A stretch of 53,485 nucleotides of DNA, taken from Bacteroidales bacterium. Lineage in GTDB: Bacteria > Bacteroidota > Bacteroidia > Bacteroidales > Paludibacteraceae. Where the stretch lies: positions 1 through 53,485 of the forward strand of contig JAAYSS010000075.1 of assembly GCA_012518275.1 (NCBI GenBank). Reading direction: 5' to 3'. The translations under genes were made by a program, and so were the position numbers. Below the pieces are notes generated by a model. It was not told the DNA's origin, did not search any database, and worked only from the letters and a program-made list of their open reading frames with translations. Positions 36,265-44,205 of the stretch are shown here, in pieces (the stretch's first letter is position 1; each line of letters opens with the position of its first letter).

Positions 36265-36813
36265 TTACGGATTGTATTTTTCTACAATTTCCATTCCGAT
36301 TAAGATGGATTTTTCATTCATCGGAATAAGATGATGGTGGCGCTTTGGCAATGATTTTTTCAGTCCTTTCAGCACATTTTCTATCTTTACTATGGGGCGA
36401 ATTTGCAAAAAACCACCCAAAATTATCATATTCAAGGTTTTTAGCATATCGAATTTACAGGCATGCTCGGTAGCATCCACTTTGTAGATGTTAATGTCGG
36501 TACGTGTCGGGAAATTTTTAAAGCCATTGCTGTCAAAAATTAATGTACCACCCGGCTTCACCCGACTTTCAAATTTATCCAATGAAGGCTGGTTAAGTAC
36601 TATTACCGTATCGTATTTAGTCAAAATAGGTGAACTGATTTTTTCATCGCTGAGAATAACCGTCACATTGGCTGTCCCGCCGCGCTGCTCAGGTCCGTAA
36701 GACGGGAGCCAGCTCACTTCTTTACCCTGCATTAACCCTGAATAAACCAATATTTTTCCCATGGACAATACACCTTGTCCACCAAAGCCGGATATTAATA
36801 TTTCTTCTTTCAT
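36265..36813 (-). CDS. korC: 2-oxoacid:ferredoxin oxidoreductase, gamma subunit
   Basis: 182 residues. The gamma/C subunit signature SGFGGQGVLSMGKILVYSGLMQGKEVSWLPSYGPEQRGGTANV is intact. The final part (LILNLKTLNMIILGGFLQ-like, here MLKTLNMIILGGFLQI) matches the POR gamma family. It forms the complex with KorA/KorB that oxidises a 2-oxoacid such as 2-oxoglutarate or branched-chain 2-oxoacids to the acyl-CoA with ferredoxin. Last gene of the operon, 13 bases after korB. Whether the enzyme prefers 2-oxoglutarate (Kor) or branched-chain acids (Vor) cannot be told by eye. Confidence 0.85.
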   Translation of the reverse strand: MKEEILISGFGGQGVLSMGKILVYSGLMQGKEVSWLPSYGPEQRGGTANVTVILSDEKISSPILTKYDTVIVLNQPSLDKFESRVKPGGTLIFDSNGFKNFPTRTDINIYKVDATEHACKFDMLKTLNMIILGGFLQIRPIVKIENVLKGLKKSLPKRHHHLIPMNEKSILIGMEIVEKYNP

Positions 36814-36826
36814 ACTATACTATTAA

Positions 36827-37585
36827 CTATCTATTTTTCAAATCACCCAGTGGATACTCAGAAAACATATTTTCCACCATCCAATCGTTCGACGCTTCGG
36901 GAGTCATTTTCCATCCTGAGTTACAGGTCGAAACCACTTCTACCACGGACGTTCCTTTTTTATCCAATGTGTTTTGGAATGCCTTCCGAATGGCTTTTTT
37001 TGTCTTCCGTACTCCCCCCGCGCTATGCACCGATTGTCGTGTAACGTAGCACGTCCCCGGAAGCTCAGCCAGTAATTTGGTAATATTCAGCGGATAGCCG
37101 TTTAAATCAATGTCGCGTCCGTACGGAGTCGTAGCCGTTTTCATTCCCACCAGTGTGGTCGGAGCCATTTGTCCGCCGGTCATTCCGTAGATTCCGTTAT
37201 TGATAAACACGATGGTAATATTTTCTCCACGATTACAGGCGTGGATAGTTTCGGCGGTACCGATAGCAGCCAAGTCGCCGTCACCCTGATAGGTAAACAC
37301 CATGCTTTCGGGCAGTAAGCGATTGATGGCCGTAGCCAAAGCAGGTGCGCGTCCGTGAGCGGCTTCCTGCCAATCAATGTCTATGTATTTGAATGCGAAT
37401 ACCGCACAACCTACCGGAGCGATGCCGATGGCTTTTTCAGCTATATTCATCTCTTCAAGTACCTCTGCAATAACTCTATGAACTGCTCCGTGACTGCATC
37501 CTGGGCAATAGTGCATATTTAAGTCATTCAGAAGTTTTGGTTTTTCATAAACCAAATTTTTTGAATCTATAATTTGAGTTGTCAT
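36827..37585 (-). CDS. korB: 2-oxoacid:ferredoxin oxidoreductase, beta (TPP) subunit
   Basis: 252 residues. It has CPGCSHGAVHRVIAEVLEEM at the start, the TPP-binding GDGDLAAIGTAETIHACNRGENITIVFINNGIYGMTGGQMAPTT segment (G-D-G to N-N, about 100-145) and the AxTxxP-type stretch. It holds the thiamine diphosphate. The family's PCPGC cysteine pair at the start helps bind an Fe-S cluster. Sits between korA (57-base gap) and korC (13-base gap). Confidence 0.9.
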   Translation of the reverse strand: MTTQIIDSKNLVYEKPKLLNDLNMHYCPGCSHGAVHRVIAEVLEEMNIAEKAIGIAPVGCAVFAFKYIDIDWQEAAHGRAPALATAINRLLPESMVFTYQGDGDLAAIGTAETIHACNRGENITIVFINNGIYGMTGGQMAPTTLVGMKTATTPYGRDIDLNGYPLNITKLLAELPGTCYVTRQSVHSAGGVRKTKKAIRKAFQNTLDKKGTSVVEVVSTCNSGWKMTPEASNDWMVENMFSEYPLGDLKNR

Positions 37586-37642
37586 ATTAAAATTTGAAGT
37601 TTGATAACCGAAGCCCGAAATTTGAAATTCGACTTGGAATAA

Positions 37643-38728
37643 TTATTTTTTTATCACTTTTTCTTTCAGCACGTTCAGCACATCATCAGGCGACGGAACA
37701 ATACCGCCCATACGTCCGTAAAATTCTACCGGAACTTTACCGTTTACTGCCAATCTCACATCATCCACCATTTGCCCTGCGCTTAGCTCCACAGTAAGCA
37801 TGCCTTTCACCTGCTCAGCCAGTTTTTTTATTTCATTGGTCGGGAACGGATAGAGCGTAATGGGGCGCAGCAGTCCTACTTTCAAACCTTCTTCCCGAGC
37901 CATTTCTACTGCTTTCTGCCCGATGCGTGCGCTGATGCCAAATCCTACAATAATGTATTCTGCATCTTCACACAAAATTTCTTCGTATCGTACTTCATTT
38001 TTCTCCACTTCTCTGTATCGAGCTTGAAGACGAAGGTTAATTTTTTCCATATCTTCAGCCAGAAGTGCCATTGAACTAATGACATTTGCCTTTCGGTCAG
38101 GCATTTTACCCTGCGTAGCCCAAGGGTGCATCTCTCTTATTTCTTCATCAGTCCATCTGGGGCGGAACGGCGGAAGCACCACTTTTTCCATCATCTGTCC
38201 AATCACACCGTCAGCAAGCACCACCACCATCATTCGGTATTTAAAAGCTAAATCAAACGCGAGAACCGTAAAATCTGCCATTTCTTGAACGGTAGCCGGG
38301 GCAAGTGTAATTACTTTGTAATCACCGTGACCACCACCTTTTACTATCTGATTATAATCGGCTTGGCTGGGCTGAATGGTGCCAAGTCCGGGTCCCCCAC
38401 GCATCACGTCAATAATAACGCAAGGAAGTTCAGCGCCTGCAATGTAAGAAAATCCTTCAAGCATAAGGCTTATTCCGGGACTCGATGATGAAGTCATAAC
38501 CCGCTTTCCGCAGCCGGCTCCACCATACACCATGTTGATAGACGACGTTTCACTTTCTGCTTGGAGTACCACCATGCCGGTTGTCTCCCACGGCTTCAAT
38601 TCCATCAACGTCTCCATTACTTCCGATTGTGGAGTAATGGGATACCCGAAATATCCGTCACATCCCGCACGTACTGCAGCATGTGCAACGGCTTCGTTGC
38701 CTTTCATTAAAATTACTTCTTGTTCCAT
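37643..38728 (-). CDS. korA: 2-oxoacid:ferredoxin oxidoreductase, alpha subunit
   Basis: 361 residues. The KorA/VorB pattern MKGNEAVAHAAVRAGCDGYFGYPITPQSEVMETL, the AESETSSINMVYGGAGCGKRVMTSSSSPGISLM segment, and SQADYNQIVKGGGHGDYKV are present, with the C-terminal GKPVEFYGRMGG-like strand. It binds the 2-oxoacid and forms the active centre with KorB. Follows the ferredoxin gene by 118 bases, an unusually wide gap that contains an inverted repeat (38805-38848). Confidence 0.9.
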   Translation of the reverse strand: MEQEVILMKGNEAVAHAAVRAGCDGYFGYPITPQSEVMETLMELKPWETTGMVVLQAESETSSINMVYGGAGCGKRVMTSSSSPGISLMLEGFSYIAGAELPCVIIDVMRGGPGLGTIQPSQADYNQIVKGGGHGDYKVITLAPATVQEMADFTVLAFDLAFKYRMMVVVLADGVIGQMMEKVVLPPFRPRWTDEEIREMHPWATQGKMPDRKANVISSMALLAEDMEKINLRLQARYREVEKNEVRYEEILCEDAEYIIVGFGISARIGQKAVEMAREEGLKVGLLRPITLYPFPTNEIKKLAEQVKGMLTVELSAGQMVDDVRLAVNGKVPVEFYGRMGGIVPSPDDVLNVLKEKVIKK

Positions 38729-38804
38729 ATTTCAAAAGCCTCAGAGAATTTCTAAAAATGATTCAATCAGGCTGATTTTATTTGGTTTCTAATTATTCTA
38801 AGTT

Positions 38805-38848
38805 AAAATTCGGTATCCTTCTCGAAAAAGAGCCGAGAGTCGAATTTT
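38805..38848 (-). repeat. inverted repeat between korD and korA
   Basis: Arms AAAATTCG (38805-38812) and CGAATTTT (38841-38848) with a shorter inner pair (CTCG/CGAG). It overlaps the last two bases of korD. There is no T-run of terminator strength, so a processing or translation-tuning hairpin is a possible reading. Confidence 0.35.
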
Positions 38849-39077
38849 ATGATTCCACTTTTACTCGGTAAACCGTAATACATGCATCCGGACAAACCAG
38901 CGCACAAGTAGAACATCCTGTACAGTCATCTGGATTTTCCATATAAGCGTAGTTGTAACCTTTTACATTGGCTTCACTATGCAACATCAAAACATCTTGC
39001 GGACAAGCAACTACACACAAGTTACAACCTTTGCAACGTTCAGTATCGATAATTACGGCACCTTTTAGCTTTGCCAT
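38847..39077 (-). CDS. korD: 2-oxoacid:ferredoxin oxidoreductase, ferredoxin-type subunit
   Basis: 76 residues with two [4Fe-4S] motifs: CKGCNLCVVACP (about 15-26) and CTGCSTCALVCP (about 53-64). This is the delta/ferredoxin-like subunit that passes electrons out of the KorABC complex. It comes first in the operon, as in vorCBA-type arrangements of Bacteroidota. A good promoter is placed 33 bases upstream. Confidence 0.9.
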   Translation of the reverse strand: MAKLKGAVIIDTERCKGCNLCVVACPQDVLMLHSEANVKGYNYAYMENPDDCTGCSTCALVCPDACITVYRVKVES

Positions 39078-39109
39078 CTTTCTATTTAATTTAGTATAAT
39101 TTTAAAGTG

Positions 39110-39117
39110 CAAAAGTA
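39110..39117 (-). promoter_or_regulatory. -7 promoter box of korDABC
   Basis: Minus strand TACTTTTG, exact TAnnTTTG match, 33 bases before the korD ATG at 39077. Confidence 0.55.
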
Positions 39118-39231
39118 AGCAAAAAATTAATGACAACGCGACATCCGTCCCTATTTTTATGATTTTTGACATTGTAACCCGATGGTTTTTGGGGATTTTT
39201 AGCATTTTGGAATACTTTTATCTGTTTTATT

Positions 39232-39999
39232 TTATCGGGATTGATAGAAGAGCCAACCCAAATAATCGGGATAAGCAAATGCTTTTGTCCAGCTGTCGTG
39301 TCCTACTCCGGGGAATTCGATATACTCAACTTTTTGTGAGCCTTGCGCTTTCAGCTCAATGTATGCATTGCGCGAATATTCCCTGGAAACGACTCTATCA
39401 GCACCACCGTGAAAGATTCGGATGGGCATTTTTCTCACTTTTTTCAACCGAGCGGTATTCACTCCGCCACATATAGGTATTGCTGCCGCAAAATACCTTG
39501 GATATCGGCAAATCATGTCAAATGTACCCATACCTCCCATGGAAAGCCCCATGATGTAAATTCGCTTTTTATCTACCGATTCATGTTTTCGATAATTGTC
39601 CAGTAGTTTTTTTACCAAAAATAGTGGCTTTGTAATTTTAGGCTTTGCCGGAAAATCGATATTCCACGAATCGGTTTTTTCCCTTTCAATCCAAAACTCA
39701 TTCTCCGGACATTGCGGAAATATAACGATAGATGGAAAATATTTTCGATTATCTTCACTCGTAAAAAGTGATGCGCCGTGAGTAAGTTGTTTTTCATTGT
39801 CATTGCCTCGCTCACCTGCTCCATGAAGAAAAAGTACCAACGGGTACGAACTGTTTTTATCATAATTTTCAGGAAAAAGAACACGATATCTCAACGTGTC
39901 ACCTTTATACAGAAACTCACGTTTTTCATACAAATTATTATCTGCGAACGCCATGGCTGACACTACAATAAAAGAAAGAAATGCAAAAAATGTTCTCAT
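39232..39999 (-). CDS. secreted alpha/beta-hydrolase esterase
   Basis: 255 residues. Signal peptide (MRTFFAFLSFIVVSAMAFA), then the oxyanion segment LVLFLHGAGERGNDNEKQL, nucleophile elbow GLSMGG (Ser in G-x-S-x-G), acid HGGADRVV and base GVGHDSW, so the catalytic triad is complete. Order and spacing resemble PHB-depolymerase/feruloyl-esterase-like and carboxylesterase families of Bacteroidota. It is likely to release acyl or aryl esters from polysaccharides or similar. Single gene, divergent from the acyltransferase gene. Confidence 0.88.
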   Translation of the reverse strand: MRTFFAFLSFIVVSAMAFADNNLYEKREFLYKGDTLRYRVLFPENYDKNSSYPLVLFLHGAGERGNDNEKQLTHGASLFTSEDNRKYFPSIVIFPQCPENEFWIEREKTDSWNIDFPAKPKITKPLFLVKKLLDNYRKHESVDKKRIYIMGLSMGGMGTFDMICRYPRYFAAAIPICGGVNTARLKKVRKMPIRIFHGGADRVVSREYSRNAYIELKAQGSQKVEYIEFPGVGHDSWTKAFAYPDYLGWLFYQSR

Positions 40000-40206
40000 A
40001 GATAATCATTATAATAGTTAAAAGTCAATTATGAACGATTTCAAAAACAGTGCGAATATATAAAAATTTTAGCATACATAAATTAAAAGAGCTTTTTTTA
40101 TGCACACTTTGATTTTATCTGTGCATATTTTCCTGTCAAAAAGACCGATATTGCTCATATTCTCATCTTTTTCATAAAAAAACAGACTGAGTTGTAAAAA
40201 AATTGT

Positions 40207-40214
40207 TATTTTTG
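40207..40214 (+). promoter_or_regulatory. -7 promoter box of the GlsB-like gene
   Basis: TATTTTTG, exact TAnnTTTG match, 29 bases before the ATG at 40244. The rest of the 40000-40243 divergent gap is AT-rich. Confidence 0.5.
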
Positions 40215-40243
40215 CGAAAACAACATTTAATAAAACGATAAGG

Positions 40244-41320
40244 ATGATTGAAGTTATACCTCCTGTTGATAGAGAGCTTTTAAAAAGAGAGCTTACAAGA
40301 AAAATCTTTGTACGTCCGACAAACAAAGCTAACAATAAGATTTATATCACAGATGCGCACAATTCTCCTAACATCATGCGCGAAATCGGACGACTTCGTG
40401 AACTTTCATTTCGCTCTTGGGGCGGCGGTACCGGTAAAGAAATTGATACCGACGAGTTTGATTTTTTAAAAAAACCGTTCAAGCAGCTGATTGTCTGGGA
40501 TCCTGATGCTGATGAGATTGTAGGGGGATACCGATTTCTCTCAGGCAAAGATGTGGAATTTCTGGAAGACGGGCAGCCTAACTTTGTGATGAGCAGCCTC
40601 TTCACATTTAGCGATGAATTTATAAAAAACTACCTCCCCTACTCCATAGAGCTTGGACGTGCCTTTGTGCAACCCGGTTATCAAATCGCTGAAAAAGGAG
40701 CAAAAAGTCTTTTTGCCCTGGACAATCTCTGGGATGGACTTGGCACACTGGTACATTCCGAAAAGAAATCGAAATACTTCATCGGAAAAGTAAATATATA
40801 CAACACCTATCCGCAGCTGGCTCGGGAATTACTTTATGAATATATGTATCTGCACTGTCCGGACCCGGATAATCTGATTTACCCCAAAGTGCCGGTTGCA
40901 GTAAGTGAAGACAGCAAAAAGATAGCGAGCGTGGTGCTGACTGAAAATAATGCAGCAGCCAACTACAAAGCTTTACAAAAAACCGTACGTCTCATCGGTA
41001 CCACTATCCCCCCGATGTTTAATGCTTATATCGGACTGACAGACACACTGCGGATGTTTGGAACCATGATTGACGAAAATTTTGGCGGTACGTATGAATC
41101 TGCCATTATGCTCACTATGGATGACTTAATTGAATCCAAGCGCAAACGGTACATAGAGCCTTACGTACAGTTTCTAAAACAAAAAATCAACCAAAAACGT
41201 GCAGCACGTCGTGCTTCAAGAATTGCAAAGGCAAAAGAAGATAAAGCTATCGTTATTGAACAAATCAAAAAGGATATTATCAAAAAAGAACAGCACAAAA
41301 AGAAGAAAAAGAAAAAGTAA
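40244..41320 (+). CDS. GNAT-type N-acyltransferase, GlsB/OlsB-like
   Basis: 358 residues. The Acetyltransf_5/hemolysin-like domain spans about 35-240: REIGRLRELSFRSWGGGTG, a D-E-F-D run, QLIVWDPDADEIVGGYRF, SIELGRAFVQPGYQ and IGKVNIYNTYPQLAREL. This family includes OlsB (ornithine lipids) and Bacteroides GlsB, which attaches a 3-hydroxy fatty acid to glycine. The last 55 residues are highly basic and end in seven consecutive lysines, an uncommon tail. In Bacteroides glsB usually sits next to glsA (PlsC type); no glsA is visible here. Probable role: acylamino-acid lipid synthesis; substrate is inferred. Confidence 0.8.
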   Translation: MIEVIPPVDRELLKRELTRKIFVRPTNKANNKIYITDAHNSPNIMREIGRLRELSFRSWGGGTGKEIDTDEFDFLKKPFKQLIVWDPDADEIVGGYRFLSGKDVEFLEDGQPNFVMSSLFTFSDEFIKNYLPYSIELGRAFVQPGYQIAEKGAKSLFALDNLWDGLGTLVHSEKKSKYFIGKVNIYNTYPQLARELLYEYMYLHCPDPDNLIYPKVPVAVSEDSKKIASVVLTENNAAANYKALQKTVRLIGTTIPPMFNAYIGLTDTLRMFGTMIDENFGGTYESAIMLTMDDLIESKRKRYIEPYVQFLKQKINQKRAARRASRIAKAKEDKAIVIEQIKKDIIKKEQHKKKKKKK

Positions 41321-41468
41321 ATGGATGTTGCAATTTTGAAGGTAATTGCACATCCCAATCTTATTGCTCTACCAAGAAATCGGTGATAGCGGATAGCCGC
41401 ACCCCGGTAGTCCATTGATAAAAAGCGTGCAAACGAATAAAGCTATTTTACTGATAAATGTCCCACTG

Positions 41469-41488
41469 GCGCGGATACTTATCCGTGC
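41469..41488. repeat. REP-like palindrome copy 1
   Basis: A nine-pair hairpin (GCGCGGATA, two bases, TATCCGTGC; one G-U pair). A second copy lies at 41996-42015. Both are followed by GTT and preceded by TCCC. No open reading frame covers it convincingly. Confidence 0.5.
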
Positions 41489-41592
41489 GTTAAGGAGACA
41501 AAAGTTGAATTATTGCCAACGAAGAAAAAGGAAGGGGCATAAACCTATACAGCATTTCAGACAGCCACAAGGTACCTAACTAACATAGAAAA

Positions 41593-41648
41593 ACCCATCT
41601 AAAATCTGGTTCGCGGAACTACAATCCGCGGCAGCATCTTAAATGGGT
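41593..41648. repeat. long imperfect hairpin
   Basis: Left arm ACCCATCTAAAAT...CGCGGA and right arm TCCGCG...ATCTTAAATGGGT pair over about 20 of 25 positions around a 7-base loop; the inner part (CGCGGA/TCCGCG, 41612-41630) is perfect. It lies 39 bases upstream of the phage pseudogene start. It could be a small structured RNA or the remains of a mobile element. It and the hairpins around it are the only items seen in the 41321-41687 stretch. Confidence 0.45.
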
Positions 41649-41687
41649 AATTCATTCGGTACAAATATACAAAGCATTTTTTGAATT

Positions 41688-42050
41688 ATGCAAACTTTTC
41701 AACAAATATTTAATCAGTTAGTGAAAAATATTAAGGTGGAATTAGACGATGAGTTCGACCGCAATTTTGAGTGAAAAGCATTTTTCACCACAGCATGGAA
41801 ACCTACTAAAATTAACACCATCGGATCACTTATGATGCGAAGGGGCAGATTGCGTAGCTCACTCCAGTCAAATATTTTTGGAAACAATACCATTACATGG
41901 AAATCTGATGCACCTTACGCCGAAACACACAACAGCGGCGGAACAATCACTGTAACACCAAAAATGAAACGCTTCTTTTGGTACCAATCCCGTTCGCGTG
42001 GATACCCATCCGTGCGTTGCTTGAAAAGCAATTATCCCATTTTTCCATAG
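41688..42050 (+). pseudogene. phage virion morphogenesis protein (Mu gpG-like), broken
   Basis: The frame starting at the ATG 41688 reads a head (KVELDDEFDRNFE), then a TGA at 41772-41774, then continues in the same frame as KAFFTTAWKPTK, GSLMMRRGRLRSSLQSN, APYAETHNSGGTITVTPKMK and RFFW to about 41980. This is the pattern of Mu-type tail-completion/virion morphogenesis proteins. The TGA replaces an expected CGA (arginine). After RFFW, homology stops and a REP-like palindrome follows. It is a remnant of a Mu-like prophage; no other phage gene is visible nearby. Confidence 0.65.
41996..42015. repeat. REP-like palindrome copy 2
   Basis: GCGTGGATA, two bases, CATCCGTGC: same design as copy 1 with one mismatch at the base of the loop. 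It directly follows the truncated end of the phage pseudogene. Confidence 0.5.
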
Positions 42051-42160
42051 CTATAAATTTTAGAGATAAATAATTTGATTATTAGCGTTTGCAAGATAGA
42101 TTGTTTCTTTGCAATGTGCAACTTTTTTGTGTTTTATGCGGGCGAAGTTATCGACGAGCT

Positions 42161-42199
42161 GCCGAAAGCTCTTTTCATGTCGGCGGAGCTTACGTCGGC
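42161..42199. repeat. GC-rich inverted repeat in the gap before dnaX
   Basis: GCCGA...AAGCTC / GAGCTT...TCGGC, 14-base loop, in a locally GC-rich segment of a gene-free region. No product is recognised for the 104-codon frame around it. The remainder of 42051-42373 holds nothing identifiable. Confidence 0.35.
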
Positions 42200-42373
42200 T
42201 TGTGTTGTTATTTGCTCACTTATTAGGCATTTCCGATGGGATGGGGCATGCTTAACCGTTTTCCTCTGGCATCGCAGGTGTATAAATTCAAACTGCATCG
42301 CGGTCAGCGAATTTAGCGAATTATATTTAATTGTAACTATGTTGCGGTCTAAATTTGTGATTAAATTTCCATT

Positions 42374-42404
42374 TTTGTCGTTTCAATAAAAAAAACTACT
42401 TTTG
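42374..42404 (+). promoter_or_regulatory. dnaX promoter
   Basis: TTTG (42374-42377), a 19-base gap, then TACTTTTG (42397-42404): a complete match to the Bacteroidota -33/-7 promoter. Transcription would start near 42411, about 29 bases before the ATG at 42440. Confidence 0.65.
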
Positions 42405-42439
42405 TATTCCAAGTAAAATTTTTGAAAAACACTTCACAG

Positions 42440-44194
42440 ATGGATTCATTCGTTGTTTCGGCTCGCAAATATCGCCCTTCTACATTTAAATCGGTAGTAG
42501 GACAAGATGCGCTTACTACTACCCTTAAAAACGCCATTAAAACCAATAAGTTGGCTCATGCTTACCTTTTTTGCGGACCGCGGGGGGTGGGCAAAACCAC
42601 CTGTGCACGGATTTTTGCTAAGACTATTAATTGTAGTAATCTGACCGCGGATTTCGAAGCGTGCAATGAGTGTGAAAGTTGTAAAACCTTTAACGAGCAA
42701 CGCTCCTACAACATCCACGAGCTGGACGCCGCCTCCAACAACGGCGTGGACGATATCCGTTCACTCACCGACCAAGTACGTATCCCCCCCCAAATCGGCT
42801 CGTACAGCGTTTATATCATCGACGAAGTGCATATGCTCTCGCAAGGCGCGTTCAATGCCTTTCTGAAAACATTAGAAGAACCGCCGGCACACGCTATCTT
42901 TATCCTGGCAACTACCGAGAAACACAAAATCATTCCCACCATCCTTTCCCGTTGTCAGATTTATGATTTCAACCGGATTTCGATAGCCGACACGGTAAAT
43001 CATTTGAAATACGTGGCTTCACAAGAAGGGGTTACCATCGACGAGAATGCGCTGAATATTATTGCGCGGAAAAGCGACGGCGGAATGCGCGATGCCCTCT
43101 CGATTTTCGACCAATTGGTAAGTTTCAGCGGAAATAATATTACCTACGAATCTACTATCGAAAACCTCAATATACTGGACTACGAATATTATTTCCGATT
43201 GGTAGATAAAGCCCTGGAAGGTGATGTGAGTGCTGTTTTGATGATTTTTAACGAAGTGCTGAATAAAGGCTTTGACGCCCAACATTTTATCACCGGACTG
43301 AGTTCGCACCTGCGCGATGTGCTGGTGAGCAAAGACCCGATTACCATTCAACTGCTGGAAGTGGGCGCCGACATCGGCGAGAAGTATAAACAACAAACAT
43401 CTGCCTGCTCTACCGAATTTCTTTTCAATGCGCTGAATATCAGCAACGAATGCGACTTAAATTACCGACTCAGCAAGAACAAACGGCTTCTGATAGAGCT
43501 TGCACTGATTAAAATCTGTCAGTTAAGCGGGGTAAAAAAACAACTTTCAACAAACGAAGAACCTGCTAAGCTTCAAAAAGTTACGTCTACTTCCACTGCA
43601 TCGGAACAAAAGCAACAGGCACCGACTCCCGAAGTAAAACCGCAGGCTCCGGCATCTCCTCAACCAACAGAAAAAAGGGGACCTATCAAAACGACTACAC
43701 CGCCACCTGCCGAAAAATCAATTCCTAAACCTCCGTCCGGTAAGTTTCCGCCTTCGGTTAGCATCTCGCTATCATCGGTAAAAACAGATGACAAACTCAC
43801 TAAGCCGAAATCCAAAAAAACTGTTGATGCGTCGGAAACAACTCCTTTTACCGGTGACGATTTACTTGCTAAATGGGAAAACTTTGCTAAAAAAAAGGAA
43901 TTGGATCCGGGGACAAAAGCTTTTTTGCAAACCCATCTTCCTACTTTGAAAGATGATAACATCATCGAAGTGATGGTGGATAATAAGTTTCAGGAAAAAG
44001 AACTGATACAGATGGGCATCGCGAATTACTTGCGTAAAGAACTGAATAACAATCTTATTGAACTAAAAATAGGATTTACACCCGAAACTGAATTCAAAAG
44101 ACAGCAGACACCACAGGAAATCTACAAACGAATGGCTGAAGAATTCCCACTTGTGGAAAAATTGAGAAAAAGTCTGGATATGGAAATCGATTAG
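42440..44194 (+). CDS. dnaX: DNA polymerase III subunits gamma and tau
   Basis: About 584 residues from the ATG at 42440; an upstream TTG at 42422 would add six residues. N-terminal AAA+ core: SARKYRPSTFKSVVGQ, Walker A GPRGVGKTT, zinc-binding cysteines (C-x8-C-x2-C-x2-C around CNECESC), Walker B-like IIDEVHML and the arginine-bearing LSRC. Then the clamp-loader collar, a proline/threonine/lysine-rich linker (about 370-480) and a C-terminal tau-like domain (LLAKWENFAKKKELDPGTKAFLQ). It loads the sliding clamp and ties polymerases to the helicase. Ends 11 bases from the convergent adaptor gene. Confidence 0.96.
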   Translation: MDSFVVSARKYRPSTFKSVVGQDALTTTLKNAIKTNKLAHAYLFCGPRGVGKTTCARIFAKTINCSNLTADFEACNECESCKTFNEQRSYNIHELDAASNNGVDDIRSLTDQVRIPPQIGSYSVYIIDEVHMLSQGAFNAFLKTLEEPPAHAIFILATTEKHKIIPTILSRCQIYDFNRISIADTVNHLKYVASQEGVTIDENALNIIARKSDGGMRDALSIFDQLVSFSGNNITYESTIENLNILDYEYYFRLVDKALEGDVSAVLMIFNEVLNKGFDAQHFITGLSSHLRDVLVSKDPITIQLLEVGADIGEKYKQQTSACSTEFLFNALNISNECDLNYRLSKNKRLLIELALIKICQLSGVKKQLSTNEEPAKLQKVTSTSTASEQKQQAPTPEVKPQAPASPQPTEKRGPIKTTTPPPAEKSIPKPPSGKFPPSVSISLSSVKTDDKLTKPKSKKTVDASETTPFTGDDLLAKWENFAKKKELDPGTKAFLQTHLPTLKDDNIIEVMVDNKFQEKELIQMGIANYLRKELNNNLIELKIGFTPETEFKRQQTPQEIYKRMAEEFPLVEKLRKSLDMEID

Positions 44195-44205
44195 CAAACC
44201 ATATT

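Noticed and set aside
41321-41386. 21-codon frame directly after the GlsB-like gene
   Set aside because: Too short and without resemblance to any known peptide; adjacency alone is not evidence.
42075-42389. Rightward 104-codon frame before dnaX
   Set aside because: No recognisable family, odd codon use, contains an inverted repeat and overlaps the dnaX -33 element.
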